A DNA stretch of 64,000 nucleotides from Dietzia sp. ANT_WB102 (GCF_008369165.1 NZ_VOBA01000001.1:1233630-1297629), one strand, 5' to 3'. Shown: positions 55,464 to 64,000, counted from the first letter of the stretch. Notes: a model not told the origin generated them from the sequence alone. Translations and numbers: made by a program.

Positions 55464-56309
55464 TCAGGCGCCGCCCGCGCGCTCGGTCGCCGGGTGCACG
55501 GCCACGATCCCCAGCTGCCGCCGGCGCCGGCACGCCGCCGCGAGGATCTCGTAACACTCGGCCCCCAGCAGTTCGACCAACTCGTCGCGGAGCGAGATGT
55601 ACACGGGGTCGACCCCGACGTGCGCCTCGGGCGAACCGGTGCAGTACCAGTCCAGGTCCAGCCCGCCGGGGCCCCAGCCGCGGCGGTCGTACTCACCGAC
55701 ACGGGTGTGGAGGATCTCCACCTCGTCGGCGCGGGTCTCCCACTCGTGCGTCAGATGGATCGGTAACTGCCAACACACGTCCGGCTTGGACTCGGGCAGG
55801 CTCCGCCCGGTCCGCGCGGCGAGGTGGTGCAGGGCGCAGCCCGACCCGGTCGGCCAACCGACATCGTTGAAGAACACGCACCGCCCGCCAAGGCGGCGCG
55901 TTCTCAGAGCCGGCTCCATCTCGCCGTCGTCGCCGGTCAGTTCGTCCTCCTCGAGCCACGACTCCAGGACGACTCCCTCCGCAGACGCTGCGGACTGGGC
56001 GGCCTCCCGGTGTTGCCATTCCTCCGGCCGCAGTAGCGCGACGTTGGCCTTGAGCCGCTGCCGGTCCTCGTCGTCGGACAGGAACGCCCCGTGCGTGCAG
56101 CAGCCGGAGTCGGGCTGGTCGCGTTCGATGCCGTGGCAGGCGGGCGTGCCGAAGACGCACGTCCATGAGGAGAGCAGCCACGTCATGTCGGCGGAGATGA
56201 GGTGCTCGGCGTTCGCGGGGTCGGGGAAGGTGTACCACTCGCGAGGGAAGTCGAGGGGGGCCTCGGGGAGTGGGTCACCTGGGGTGGAGGGGCGATCGGT
56301 GGCGGTCAC
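55464..56309 (-). CDS. Conserved Cys-rich protein, possible metal binder
   Basis: A 281-residue cytoplasmic protein with clustered cysteines: CVFGTPACHG, SGCCTHGAFL, GGRCVFFND, GSGCALHH and PDVCWQLP. The spacing is like that of DUF3109/YkgJ-type putative zinc- or iron-chelating proteins, which I state only as a resemblance. It corresponds in position to M. tuberculosis Rv0495c, between senX3-regX3 and ppx. Function unknown. Divergent from ppx with 33 bases between starts. Confidence 0.75.
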   Translation of the reverse strand: MTATDRPSTPGDPLPEAPLDFPREWYTFPDPANAEHLISADMTWLLSSWTCVFGTPACHGIERDQPDSGCCTHGAFLSDDEDRQRLKANVALLRPEEWQHREAAQSAASAEGVVLESWLEEDELTGDDGEMEPALRTRRLGGRCVFFNDVGWPTGSGCALHHLAARTGRSLPESKPDVCWQLPIHLTHEWETRADEVEILHTRVGEYDRRGWGPGGLDLDWYCTGSPEAHVGVDPVYISLRDELVELLGAECYEILAAACRRRRQLGIVAVHPATERAGGA

Positions 56310-56342
56310 AACCTGCGACCGTAGACCGTTTAGGGTGGTCGT

Positions 56343-57290
56343 GTGAGATTAGGTGTCCTGGACGTGGGAAGTAACACGGTCCACTTCGTGGTGGTCGACG
56401 CCCACCGTGGTGGCCATCCCACGCCCATGAACGATTCCAAGACGCGGCTGCGGCTGATCGAGTATCTGGACGAGGACAACAAGATCTCCAAGGTCGGCAT
56501 CGCCCGGCTCATCGACGCGGTGAATGAGGCCGCCGAGTTGGCGCGCGCCACCAAGTGCCGTGAGGTCATGGCGCTGGCCACCTCCGCCGTGCGCGACGCG
56601 GCCAATTCGGAGGAGGTGCTGACCAAGGTCGCCAAGGAGACCGGCATCGAACTGCGGGTCCTGTCCGGTGTGGATGAGGCGCGCATGACCTTCCTTGCTG
56701 CTCGCCGCTGGTACGGCTGGAGCGCGGGGCGGATCATCAACCTCGACATCGGTGGTGGGTCGCTCGAGATGACGTATGGCGAGGACGAGCTGCCCGAGCA
56801 GGCCCACAGTCTGCAACTGGGTGCCGGCCGGCTCACCTATGACTGGTTCACGACCGATCCGCCGGAGCGTAAGCGCATCAATCAGCTGCGCGATTACATC
56901 GACGCCGAGCTCGATGGGCCCGCCCGGGAACTGCGCGCGGCCGGTGAGCCAGATCTGGCGTGCGCCACCTCCAAGACCTTTCGCATGCTGGCCCGACTCA
57001 CGGGTGCGGCGCCGTCGTCGGAGGGGCCTCGCGTCGAGCGGGTCCTGACGGCGGCCGGTCTGCGGCAGGTGATCGCGTTTATTTCTCGCATGACAGCCGC
57101 CGACAGGGCAGAGTTGGAGGGCATCAGCTCCGACCGCTCCCATCAGGTGGTGGCGGGAGCGCTGGTGGCGGAGGCGTCCATGCGTGCGTTGGGTTTGGAA
57201 AGTGTGAAGATTTGTCCGTGGGCTCTGCGAGAGGGGCTCATTCTGCAGCGTCTCGAACGGGACGTGGGCGGCGACGGGAAGGGAAGCTGA
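56343..57290 (+). CDS. Ppx/GppA family phosphatase (exopolyphosphatase-like)
   Basis: A 315-residue member of the ASKHA fold: phosphate-1 loop LDVGSNTVHFVVVD at the very N-terminus, phosphate-2 motif NLDIGGGSLEMTYG. It should hydrolyse polyphosphate or (p)ppGpp; the mycobacterial counterpart Rv0496 (Ppx1) is a short exopolyphosphatase. The link with the neighbouring phosphate-sensing SenX3-RegX3 pair fits. GTG 56343 starts the conserved strand. The next gene follows after two bases. Confidence 0.9.
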   Translation: MRLGVLDVGSNTVHFVVVDAHRGGHPTPMNDSKTRLRLIEYLDEDNKISKVGIARLIDAVNEAAELARATKCREVMALATSAVRDAANSEEVLTKVAKETGIELRVLSGVDEARMTFLAARRWYGWSAGRIINLDIGGGSLEMTYGEDELPEQAHSLQLGAGRLTYDWFTTDPPERKRINQLRDYIDAELDGPARELRAAGEPDLACATSKTFRMLARLTGAAPSSEGPRVERVLTAAGLRQVIAFISRMTAADRAELEGISSDRSHQVVAGALVAEASMRALGLESVKICPWALREGLILQRLERDVGGDGKGS

Positions 57291-57292
57291 CG

Positions 57293-59113
57293 ATGGCCGA
57301 GGATTCAGACGGTCAGCAGATCACCGTGGCGGAACTGCTCAAGCGCATGGGCGCAGAGCAGCAGTCCGCCCCGACCGGGCGCCGGCGTCGCCGGGCCGAT
57401 GAGGGCGGCGTCACCGTCTCCGAACTCACCGGTGAGATCCCGCGGATCACCGACGACACCGTGCTCAGTGGACGCGCGGCGCGTCGCCGGGCACGGGAGG
57501 CCGAGGAAGCCGAGGGGACAACACCCGCCGAAGGCGACACCGGCCAGGGCGCGGAATCCCGCGCGGAGCCGGGTGCCGGGGGCGGTGCTGCGAAGGGCGC
57601 TGGGGTCGGCGCCGAGAAGACCTCGGAGACGACGACGAGTTCGTCGACCCCCCAGACCCCGCAGTTTCCGAAGCCCACGGGGCGGCGGCGGGCCCCCGAG
57701 GGCGGGTCGCCTGCGTCTGCCGAGGCGGCCGGGAAGACGGCTCCGGCGGGTCAGCCGGCTCCGGCAGGTCAGACGCCGAAGCCGGCTGCGCAGTCATCGG
57801 CCCCGACCTCGACAACCCGGCCGGGGCAGACCGGGCAGACCACTCGTTCCACGCAGGCCACGCCGTCCGCGTCGACTCAGCCGTCTACGTCGACTCCGGC
57901 CGTGACCCCGGTACCAGCTGCAGTTCCGACCCCACCTTCGTCCCCGACACCGCCGCGCTCTGCGGCCTCCGACGCCGCCGACGAGCCCGAGAAGAAGGGC
58001 GGACTGCGAGGACTATTCGGTCGCAGGCGTAAGGGCGTGGAGCAGTCGGAGTCCGACGCCCGGGCTGACCGTTCGATGCCAGCAGACCGGCCCGACCGCG
58101 GCGGAGTGGGGCCCGCCGGGGCCGCGGCCGCCGGTGTCGTGGGCGCCGGCGCTGCCGGTGTCGCCGGAACCGCGGCTGCCGGCCCGGCAGAGAAGGTCGC
58201 CCCGTCCAGCACGGCAGGGAAGGGGGCGACTGACACACGCGCAGGTACCGCGGACACGACCGCGACGGCCTCCTCCCCGGCGCCCGCGGGACCTGCAGTC
58301 AAGCCGGCCGCCGGCACGCCCGCCGGTCCTGCTGCCGCGTCGACCGGCACGCCCGCTGCGGACAAACCAGCTACCGCCAAGCCAGCTACCGCAAAGCCAG
58401 CTCCCGTTAAGCCCGCCGCCGCGGACGAGCCCGCCGCGGACAAGTCAGCTTCCGACAAGCGCGCAGCCGCGGCTGACTCGTCAACCGCACCCTCCGACAG
58501 TCCCGCTTGGGGCGTGCCGTCGGGCAGTGGCTCGACGGCCTACCGGGCCCCTGAGGCCCCCGCTTCACAGGCCGACGCGGCCGACGCCCCCGATCGACAG
58601 GGCGCCGCCGGCGCGGCGACCGCAGCTGCCGCCGGAGGGGCCGGGGTTGCCGGGATGACCGCGGCGGTCGTCGGCGCGGGCGCCGGCGCCGATCGGTCGA
58701 AGGCCGACCAGCAGCAGAGCGACACGCAGCAGGCTGACCGGCCCCAGACCACCGCCGCTCATCCCGCCGCCGATCGGGACAGCGCCGATCTGGACCGCGT
58801 GGACCCGGACAGCGTCGAGCGTGACAGCCTCGACCAGACCACTCCCGAGCGGACCTCGGCCTCGCAGTGGCTGATCCTCGTCGCGCAGGTGCTCGCTTCC
58901 GCGGTTGCGGGCGCGGCTCTGTTCATCGGATTCCAGCTGCTCTGGGGCGACCTGCCGTGGGTTGCCTTCGCCCTGGCGATCGTCGTGATCGTCGGGCTGG
59001 TCGCGATGGTCCGCGTCCTGCGCAGATCCAATGACACCGTGAGCATCGCCTTGGCCGTGATCGTCGGTCTGGGCGTGACGTGCGGGCCGCTCCTGCTCAG
59101 GATCGTCACCTAG
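57293..59113 (+). CDS. Ala/Pro/Thr-rich membrane protein (Rv0497-like), greatly extended
   Basis: A 606-residue protein. The N-terminal 80 residues are ordered (ITVAELLKRMGAEQQ, VTVSELTGEIPRITDDTVLSG), followed by about 430 residues of low complexity rich in Ala, Pro, Thr and Gly with AKPATAKPAPVKPA-type repeats. The C-terminal 90 residues hold two or three hydrophobic helices (LVAQVLASAVAGAALFIGF, VAFALAIVVIVGLVAMV, IALAVIVGLGVTCGPLLL). The termini match the much shorter mycobacterial Rv0497; the linker is the expansion. It starts two bases after ppx, so co-translation is likely. Confidence 0.75.
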   Translation: MAEDSDGQQITVAELLKRMGAEQQSAPTGRRRRRADEGGVTVSELTGEIPRITDDTVLSGRAARRRAREAEEAEGTTPAEGDTGQGAESRAEPGAGGGAAKGAGVGAEKTSETTTSSSTPQTPQFPKPTGRRRAPEGGSPASAEAAGKTAPAGQPAPAGQTPKPAAQSSAPTSTTRPGQTGQTTRSTQATPSASTQPSTSTPAVTPVPAAVPTPPSSPTPPRSAASDAADEPEKKGGLRGLFGRRRKGVEQSESDARADRSMPADRPDRGGVGPAGAAAAGVVGAGAAGVAGTAAAGPAEKVAPSSTAGKGATDTRAGTADTTATASSPAPAGPAVKPAAGTPAGPAAASTGTPAADKPATAKPATAKPAPVKPAAADEPAADKSASDKRAAAADSSTAPSDSPAWGVPSGSGSTAYRAPEAPASQADAADAPDRQGAAGAATAAAAGGAGVAGMTAAVVGAGAGADRSKADQQQSDTQQADRPQTTAAHPAADRDSADLDRVDPDSVERDSLDQTTPERTSASQWLILVAQVLASAVAGAALFIGFQLLWGDLPWVAFALAIVVIVGLVAMVRVLRRSNDTVSIALAVIVGLGVTCGPLLLRIVT

Positions 59114-59137
59114 CTGGCCTCCCGCCCCGGCACAGAG

Positions 59138-59168
59138 TCCGCCCGCACCTGCCCCAGGTGCGGGCGGA
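59138..59168 (+). terminator. Terminator before proC
   Basis: A perfect 14-bp stem TCCGCCCGCACCTG with a three-base loop, 24 bases after the preceding stop. Confidence 0.85.
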
Positions 59169-59263
59169 GTCATCTGTGCGCCGAGTCCGGGGCAGTGCAC
59201 CGCCGGGCCCGGCGACCCCGCGGGCATACGAGGCCCGCGCACGGGTGTGGCATCGTGATGGGC

Positions 59264-60097
59264 ATGACGAGAATCGCAGTGGTCGGCGGCGGACGCATCG
59301 GCGAGGCCCTCATCGCGGGACTCCGTGAGGCAGGGACCGAGCCCTCGGACATCGTGGTGATCGAGGCCGTGCAGGCCCGCGCGGACCAACTGGCCAAGAA
59401 GTACAGCATCCTCTCCACCAACCTCGACATCGGCTGCGAGGGCGCCGACGTCATCGTGGTGGCCGTCAAGCCGCAGGACGTGCCCGCCGTGGTCGGCCGC
59501 ATCGGCGACGCCATCTCGGACAGTGTCCACGAGTCGATCGTGGTGTCCCTGGCGGCGGGCGTGCCCACGCAGGTGCTGGAGAACCGGCTCAGTGCGGGCT
59601 CGCCGGTGGTGCGGGTCATGCCCAATACGGCGATGCTCGTGGGGCACGGCGTCTCCGCGGTCTGCAAGGGCCGCTACGCGCGCGACGAGCACCTCCGGCA
59701 GGTGGTGACGATCATGGAGAGCGTGGGCCTCGTCGTCGTCGTCTCCGAAGCCCAGATGGACGCCGTCACCGCAGTGTCCGGGTCCGGTCCCGCGTACTTC
59801 TTCCTCCTCGTCGAGGCGATGGTCGACGCCGGCGTGGAGCGGGGGCTCCCGCGCGACGTGGCGCTCACACTGGCCACGGGGACGGCGCTCGGGGCGGGCG
59901 CGATGCTCACCGCCGGTGACGAGGGGCCCGCCGAGTTGCGTTACAACGTCAGCTCGCCGGGCGGCACCACCGCGGCGGCGATCCGCCAGCTCGAGGCCGG
60001 GGGACTGCGCGGGGCCGTGGCGGACGCGGTCGAGGCGGCGGCGTCGCGGTCACGGACGTTGGCCGAGGCCGCTGCTGACGACGACGAGGACGACTGA
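59264..60097 (+). CDS. proC: Pyrroline-5-carboxylate reductase
   Basis: A 277-residue NADPH enzyme making proline from pyrroline-5-carboxylate. Rossmann motif IAVVGGGRIGEALIAGL, then VVAVKPQDVPAVV, VRVMPNTAMLVGHG, and the C-terminal substrate-binding signature AVSGSGPAYFFLLVEAM with SSPGGTTAAAI. Met codons at 59258 and 59264 (and a GTG at 59255) are possible starts; MTRIAVVGGG is the usual one. Counterpart of M. tuberculosis Rv0500, with the same downstream genes. Confidence 0.95.
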   Translation: MTRIAVVGGGRIGEALIAGLREAGTEPSDIVVIEAVQARADQLAKKYSILSTNLDIGCEGADVIVVAVKPQDVPAVVGRIGDAISDSVHESIVVSLAAGVPTQVLENRLSAGSPVVRVMPNTAMLVGHGVSAVCKGRYARDEHLRQVVTIMESVGLVVVVSEAQMDAVTAVSGSGPAYFFLLVEAMVDAGVERGLPRDVALTLATGTALGAGAMLTAGDEGPAELRYNVSSPGGTTAAAIRQLEAGGLRGAVADAVEAAASRSRTLAEAAADDDEDD

Positions 60098-60160
60098 CCA
60101 CTGCCGCCCAGAGCCCGTCGCCGATGCGGCCGAGCGGGCCGGGCGTGCCCCTGCCGAACC

Positions 60161-60196
60161 GACCCGCCGGGTGAGAAGTGAGCCACCCGGCGGGTC
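60161..60196 (+). terminator. Terminator after proC
   Basis: A perfect 13-bp stem GACCCGCCGGGTG / CACCCGGCGGGTC, with a 10-base loop. Confidence 0.85.
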
Positions 60197-60384
60197 CGCG
60201 TATTTAGCACAAGCCCAGCTCAGAACGGGTGAGGCCTGGGCCGGGCGGCGTGTCGTCGAAGTTAATCGCCCACTCCCGTCGCACTGATCACACCATTCAC
60301 GCTAGGCTCATACCCAGCACGTGCGTGTCCGTACCGCAGGAGGGGAAGCCTGCGGCACGACGCGTGCCACGAAGGGTTGTGACG

Positions 60385-60606
60385 ATGGCGACTACCGACA
60401 AGACCGAGGGCGGCTCGCAGGCGGCGGGGGGCTCGCAGTTCCTCACCGTTGCTGAGGTCGCCGCGCTGATGCGCGTATCCAAGATGACGGTCTACAGACT
60501 CGTCCACTCGGGCGAGCTGCCCGCCGTACGGGTGGGGCGGTCGTTCCGTGTCCACTCCAAGGCCGTGCACGAGTATCTCGACACGTCGTACTTCTCCGCG
60601 GGTTAA
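60385..60606 (+). CDS. Small excisionase-family helix-turn-helix protein
   Basis: A 73-residue DNA-binding protein. A 20-residue Thr/Gly/Ser-rich leader is followed by the MerR/excisionase-type fold: [20 protein letters not shown], then [20 protein letters not shown], and a C-terminal helix [11 protein letters not shown]. The family member Rv0500A lies after proC in mycobacteria. GAAGGG precedes ATG 60385; an in-frame extension upstream is a shadow. The target is unknown; no phage genes are nearby, so it is a resident regulator. Confidence 0.88.
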   Translation: MATTDKTEGGSQAAGGSQFLTVAEVAALMRVSKMTVYRLVHSGELPAVRVGRSFRVHSKAVHEYLDTSYFSAG

Positions 60607-60775
60607 CCCGCTGGGCCGGTGCCCGGCCCGTTTTCGTGGCGGCGGGGCGCGGGAGGTAGTCTGGACGGGTTCCGTCCCGGCTTTCGAGCTCGCTCTCAGG
60701 CGCCGGAGCGCAAGTCAAGGCCATTTGTGGGCTGTAAGGCCCCAGACCAGTAGTCGACAGGTAGGTGACCCCGAT

Positions 60776-60877
60776 ATGGGTTCTGTGATCAAGAAGCGCC
60801 GCAAGCGGATGTCCAAGAAGAAGCACCGCAAGATGCTCCGCCGGACCCGCGTGCAGCGTCGCAAACTCGGTAAGTGA
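60776..60877 (+). CDS. 33-residue basic peptide, bS22/AURKAIP1-like ribosomal protein
   Basis: [20 protein letters not shown], then [13 protein letters not shown]: about 60 percent Lys and Arg. The C-terminal pattern [14 protein letters not shown] matches the AURKAIP1/COX24 domain and the small ribosomal protein bS22 found on mycobacterial 30S subunits (Rv0500B). It is too short for most gene finders, but the sequence is almost invariant in Mycobacteriales, the frame is clean and the gene order is conserved. A hairpin terminator follows. Confidence 0.9.
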   Translation: MGSVIKKRRKRMSKKKHRKMLRRTRVQRRKLGK

Positions 60878-60920
60878 GTCCGGCGGCGCCCTGATAGCGC
60901 CCGGACTCACGCCTGTAGCG

Positions 60921-60952
60921 GATGCCCGTCACCAGCAGTGGTGGCGGGCATC
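60921..60952 (+). terminator. Terminator after the bS22-like gene
   Basis: A stem GATGCCCGTCACCA / TGGTGGCGGGCATC (one G-U pair) with a GCAG loop, followed by GGTGTATTTA. Confidence 0.8.
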
Positions 60953-61053
60953 GGTGTATTTACGGCCGGGAGTGTCCGGCACCCCCGGGGGCGGACGGTC
61001 GGCTGCGCGGACCACCCACATGGGAGGGCAGCTCCGCGGCTAGACTCAGCCGG

Positions 61054-62205
61054 GTGGATACCGAACTAGCAGCCCGTCGCCCGGCCCGTGCCGTCGCGGT
61101 CGTGGGCGGCAGTCGGTACCTCGGCGCGCACCTGGTGGGCATGCTGCTCCGCAACGACTCCGTGGAGCGTGTCCTGGCGATCGACTCGGTGAAGCCGTCG
61201 CCGCAGCACCGTCGACGGATGCGGGACGCCGAGTTCGTGCGCCTCGACCCGCAGTCCCCGCGACTGCAGGGAATCCTCCGTGAGGCCGGTATCGACACGG
61301 TCGTGCATGCCGGACTGCACCACACGGATTTCGCCCCCGGCGGCCGCGCGGCCGTCAAGGAGGCCAACATCATGGGCTCGATGCACGTGATCGCCGCGTG
61401 CGGGCGGGCCGCGACGGTCAAGCGGTTCGTCCTCATCTCCTCGACCTCCGTGTACGGCTCCTCGGGCGTCGACCCGGCGATGTTCACCGAGGACATGGCC
61501 GCGCGAGGCCAGCCCAGCGGCGGCATCCCGCTCGATCACCTGTCCGTGGAAGGCTATGTGCGGGGCATGTCCCGCAAACGCCCGGACATCGACGTGACGA
61601 TCCTGCGCATCCCCGCGATCCTCGGACTGCCGGAGCCCACGGTCGTCGGCGAACTGCTGGTGCCGTCCGTGGCTCCGGTGCTGGCCGGGTACGACCCGCG
61701 CATCCAGCTGCTGCACCCGCAGGACGCGCTGGACGCGCTGCTGCACGCCACGACGGGCGCGGCCCCCGGCACGTACAACATCGCGGCCGACGGCGTGCTC
61801 ACCCTCACCCAGGCCATCCGACGCGCCGGGCACATCCCCCTGCCGGTGATGCCCGCGGCGTTCAGGCTCGCGGCCCGGCTGCTGTCGAGCCAGGGATTGC
61901 GCGACATCGGGCCCTCGCAGCTGCGATACCTCAGGTACGGCCGCACCATGGACACCACCCGAATGCGCACCGAGTTCGGGTTCACGCCCAGGTACACCTC
62001 CGAGGAAGCGCTGCACGCCTACCTCGTGGACTCCGGTGCCGAGCCACTGATCACCCGCACCTCGCTCGAACGGAAGACCGCCACGCTCGCCAGGAGACTG
62101 CCGGCCCCGATGGCCAGCCGACTGCGCGCAGGGGTGGACACCACGATCGGCGAGCTCGAAGCGATGGGGGCCCTACCCGACCCCATCGAGGAGGAGGCGC
62201 CGTGA
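61054..62205 (+). CDS. Extended-SDR / NAD-dependent epimerase-like protein without YxxxK
   Basis: A 383-residue protein of the extended short-chain dehydrogenase fold: nucleotide-binding VAVVGGSRYLGAHLVG, then VHAGLHH, NIMGSMHVIAAC and FVLISSTSVYGSSG. The catalytic YxxxK is not present; the matching segment reads DHLSVEGYV. The mycobacterial counterpart is annotated galE2 (Rv0501), but epimerase activity is doubtful on these residues. GTG 61054 is the start. It overlaps the acyltransferase gene by four bases, so a lipid-linked role is possible. Confidence 0.8.
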   Translation: MDTELAARRPARAVAVVGGSRYLGAHLVGMLLRNDSVERVLAIDSVKPSPQHRRRMRDAEFVRLDPQSPRLQGILREAGIDTVVHAGLHHTDFAPGGRAAVKEANIMGSMHVIAACGRAATVKRFVLISSTSVYGSSGVDPAMFTEDMAARGQPSGGIPLDHLSVEGYVRGMSRKRPDIDVTILRIPAILGLPEPTVVGELLVPSVAPVLAGYDPRIQLLHPQDALDALLHATTGAAPGTYNIAADGVLTLTQAIRRAGHIPLPVMPAAFRLAARLLSSQGLRDIGPSQLRYLRYGRTMDTTRMRTEFGFTPRYTSEEALHAYLVDSGAEPLITRTSLERKTATLARRLPAPMASRLRAGVDTTIGELEAMGALPDPIEEEAP

Positions 62206-63335
62206 AGGGCCCGGAATTCGACCTGTCCCAGCCCCTCGGTGGACCGCGATGGGGCGAGGGTCGACGCGACGCCCGCAGCGACCGGATGGTCGGGGAGGGC
62301 TTCCTCGGCAACACCACCAACAGCGATGCCGCGGCCACCGAGCTCGGTCGGATCGTCGACCGGTTCCTCACCTCGATGCGGATGTCGATCGCACAGGTCG
62401 CCGACGCGCTACCCATCGACGCCGAGGTCCTGGCCCCCGTCCGTGACCTGGCCCGCGGCGTCGACACGGCACTCGCGACGGGCGACATCAGCGCGATGAC
62501 CGGGCTGGCCGACGCCGTCAGCGCTGCCGGCGAGCTGCTCGCCACCCGCCTCACCGGCGGGTACGAGGTCGACGAGTTCGGGTTCGACGAGCACTTCCAC
62601 ACCCACGTGTGGCTTCCCCTGTGGCGGCCGTTGTTCGAGCACTGGTTCCGGGTCGAGGTGATCGGCGCCGAAAACATCCCCGAGGAGGGGGCCGGGCTGA
62701 TCGTGTCCAACCACGCCGGCGTCCTGCCACTCGACGGGATGATGACCACCGTCGCCGTCCACGACTACGCCGGACGCGCCCTGCGGCTGCTCGCCGCCGA
62801 TCTGGCCATGTCGCTGCCCGTGTCGGCGCCGCTCGCCCGCCGGGCAGGTGCCACCCTCGCGTGCGCCGCCGACGCCGAGCGGCTGCTGGAGGGCGGCAAC
62901 GTGGTGGCCGTGTGGCCGGAGGGCTTCAAGGGGCTCGGCAAACCGTTCGCCGACCGCTACCGCCTGCAGCGCTTCGGTCGCGGCGGGTTCGTGGCCACCG
63001 CCCTGGCCGCCGGTGCGCCGATCATCCCGTGCTCGGTGGTCGGCTCCGAGGAGATCTACCCCAAGATCGGCGAGGTGCCCGCACTCGCGCGACTGCTCGG
63101 CCTGCCGTACATGCCCATCACGCCCGCCTTCCCGCTCCTCGGCGCTCTCGGCGGCATTCCACTGCCCACCAAGTGGACGATGGAGTTCGGCGAGCCAATC
63201 GAGACCTCACACCTGGGCCCCGACGCCGCAGAGGACCCAATGGTGGTCTTCGAGATCACCGACCAGGTCCGCGAGACCATCCAGAACACGCTGTTCCGTA
63301 ACCTCGCGCGCCGCGGCAGCGTGTTCTTCGGCTGA
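62202..63335 (+). CDS. Lysophospholipid acyltransferase family protein (PlsC-like)
   Basis: A 377-residue protein. The N-terminal 130 residues are helical and of unknown role; the acyltransferase domain starts at IGAENIPEEGAGLIVSNHAG and has the His/Asp block NHAGVLPLDG, the VWPEGFKGLGKPF block and FVATALAAGAPIIPCSVVGS with the PlsC-like Pro and Ser. It should acylate a glycerophospholipid or glycolipid at the membrane. Rv0502 is the mycobacterial counterpart, also following the epimerase-like gene. GTG 62202 overlaps the previous stop. Confidence 0.88.
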   Translation: MKGPEFDLSQPLGGPRWGEGRRDARSDRMVGEGFLGNTTNSDAAATELGRIVDRFLTSMRMSIAQVADALPIDAEVLAPVRDLARGVDTALATGDISAMTGLADAVSAAGELLATRLTGGYEVDEFGFDEHFHTHVWLPLWRPLFEHWFRVEVIGAENIPEEGAGLIVSNHAGVLPLDGMMTTVAVHDYAGRALRLLAADLAMSLPVSAPLARRAGATLACAADAERLLEGGNVVAVWPEGFKGLGKPFADRYRLQRFGRGGFVATALAAGAPIIPCSVVGSEEIYPKIGEVPALARLLGLPYMPITPAFPLLGALGGIPLPTKWTMEFGEPIETSHLGPDAAEDPMVVFEITDQVRETIQNTLFRNLARRGSVFFG

Positions 63336-63351
63336 GTCTTCTTCAGGAGAA

Positions 63352-64000
63352 TCAGAACAGGCGGCGCAGCGAGCCGATCGTGCGCACCCCATAGGACGAG
63401 CGCGCGGCCGCATGGGCGCCGGCCAAGCCCCCGACGGCGAGAACTCCCGGCATCGCCTTCTTTGCGGCCTTGCGTACCGTGCGGAAGTCCTTGACATCCC
63501 AGCCGTTCTCCGAGGCGTACTTGCGCAGCTTCGAATCCGGGTTGATCGCGACGGGGTTGCCGACGAGCGTGAGCATCGGCATGTCATTGAAACTGTCGGA
63601 GTAGGCGTAGCACTTACTCAGGTCGAAGCCCTCGACCTCGGCGAGCTTGGAGATCGCGTGCGCCTTGCCGGGCCCGTGCAGGATGTCGCCCACGAGCCGG
63701 CCCGTGTAGACGCCGTCGCGCTCCTCCGCGACCGTGCCCAGCGCCCCCGACAGGCCCAGCCGGGTGGCGATCACGCGCGCCAGCATCACGGGCGTCGCCG
63801 TCACCAGCCATACCTGCTGACCGGCGTCCAGGTGCATCTGGACGAGTGAGCGCGTGCCCGGCCAGACGCGGTCGAGCATCGACGTGTCCACGACCTCCTC
63901 ACTGAGCTCGACCAGCTCGGCGACGGTGCGTCCCTCGACAAAGCTCAGCGCCTTGTCGCGGCCGGCGGCGACGTCCTCGGCGTTCTCCTCGCCGGAGAGC
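63352..64000 (-). CDS. HAD-IB family phosphatase (SerB1-like), C-terminal part; start outside window
   Basis: The frame is open from base 64000 to the stop at 63352, so about 215 C-terminal residues are visible. Motif II is in [15 protein letters not shown], motif III Lys in [11 protein letters not shown] and the motif IV Asp pair in [13 protein letters not shown], as in phosphoserine-phosphatase-type HAD enzymes; the nucleophile motif I lies upstream of the window. The tail [20 protein letters not shown] is hydrophobic and may touch the membrane. M. tuberculosis Rv0505c (serB1) follows Rv0502 in the same region. The substrate is uncertain. Confidence 0.85.
   Translation of the reverse strand, partial: LSGEENAEDVAAGRDKALSFVEGRTVAELVELSEEVVDTSMLDRVWPGTRSLVQMHLDAGQQVWLVTATPVMLARVIATRLGLSGALGTVAEERDGVYTGRLVGDILHGPGKAHAISKLAEVEGFDLSKCYAYSDSFNDMPMLTLVGNPVAINPDSKLRKYASENGWDVKDFRTVRKAAKKAMPGVLAVGGLAGAHAAARSSYGVRTIGSLRRLF

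Noticed and set aside
60385-60606. Excisionase-like gene as a prophage trace
   Set aside because: No integrase, attachment site or phage genes nearby, and the gene keeps its mycobacterial order after proC.
61054-62205. Calling the SDR a UDP-galactose 4-epimerase (galE)
   Set aside because: The catalytic YxxxK is absent, so the symbol was withheld.

Overview
The window is high-G+C actinobacterial DNA. Gene content and order point to a mycolic-acid bacterium of the Mycobacteriales (Corynebacteriales), most likely Dietzia or a close relative. The evidence is two mycolyltransferases of the antigen 85 type, mycothiol synthesis (mshA), SenX3-RegX3, RamB next to isocitrate lyase, an HbhA-like protein, and a backbone that follows, from memory, the order of Mycobacterium tuberculosis Rv0435c to Rv0505c. 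The genus is an inference. I saw no rRNA, tRNA, CRISPR array, insertion sequence or prophage.

Layout. 1-9.4 kb, mostly minus strand: the start of a MrpA-type antiporter gene (cut by the window edge), an orphan LeuA-regulatory-domain-like protein, a CDC48-like AAA+ ATPase, a secreted mycolyltransferase, an M20 dipeptidase, an unknown protein, a lipoprotein and an SRPBCC protein. 9.5-17.2 kb: groEL2 under two tandem CIRCE operators, then two tiny acidic or amphipathic peptides that resemble PorH/PorA cell-wall channel subunits in size and position, a second mycolyltransferase, an alpha/beta hydrolase, an S9 peptidase and a third tiny peptide. 17.2-26.6 kb: dihydrolipoyl dehydrogenase, a lipoprotein, a beta-phosphoglucomutase plus GH65 phosphorylase pair, a DUF559-like protein, a CMD-family protein and RamB. 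26.8-33.2 kb: aceA, fadB2, a MetE-like gene whose zinc and catalytic residues are missing, a small membrane protein and a DUF445 protein.

33.3-44 kb: XRE regulator, HbhA-like protein, DUF2516 protein, MerR regulator, purU, deoC, oxidoreductase, phosphoesterase, DUF2993 and DUF2505 proteins, murB and a YidC homologue. 44-50.7 kb: an ABC ATPase remnant, a DHFR-like reductase, ferritin, an SDR, a limonene-epoxide-hydrolase-like protein, a hydrolase, mshA and a YbjN protein. 50.8-64 kb: acyl-CoA ligase, gpmA, senX3-regX3, a Cys-rich protein, a Ppx/GppA phosphatase, an Ala/Pro-rich membrane protein, proC, a small HTH protein, a 33-residue basic peptide, an epimerase-like SDR, an acyltransferase and a HAD phosphatase cut by the window end.

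Connected functions: RamB, aceA and fadB2 form an acetate/fatty-acid module with a RamB-type box in the divergent promoter. The groEL2, small-peptide and mycolyltransferase block looks like an outer-membrane channel locus with its possible modifying enzyme. GH65 and beta-PGM would turn an alpha-glucosyl disaccharide into glucose 6-phosphate. Intergenic regions are unusually rich in dyads and short tandem or dispersed repeats; one dispersed family has at least four copies.
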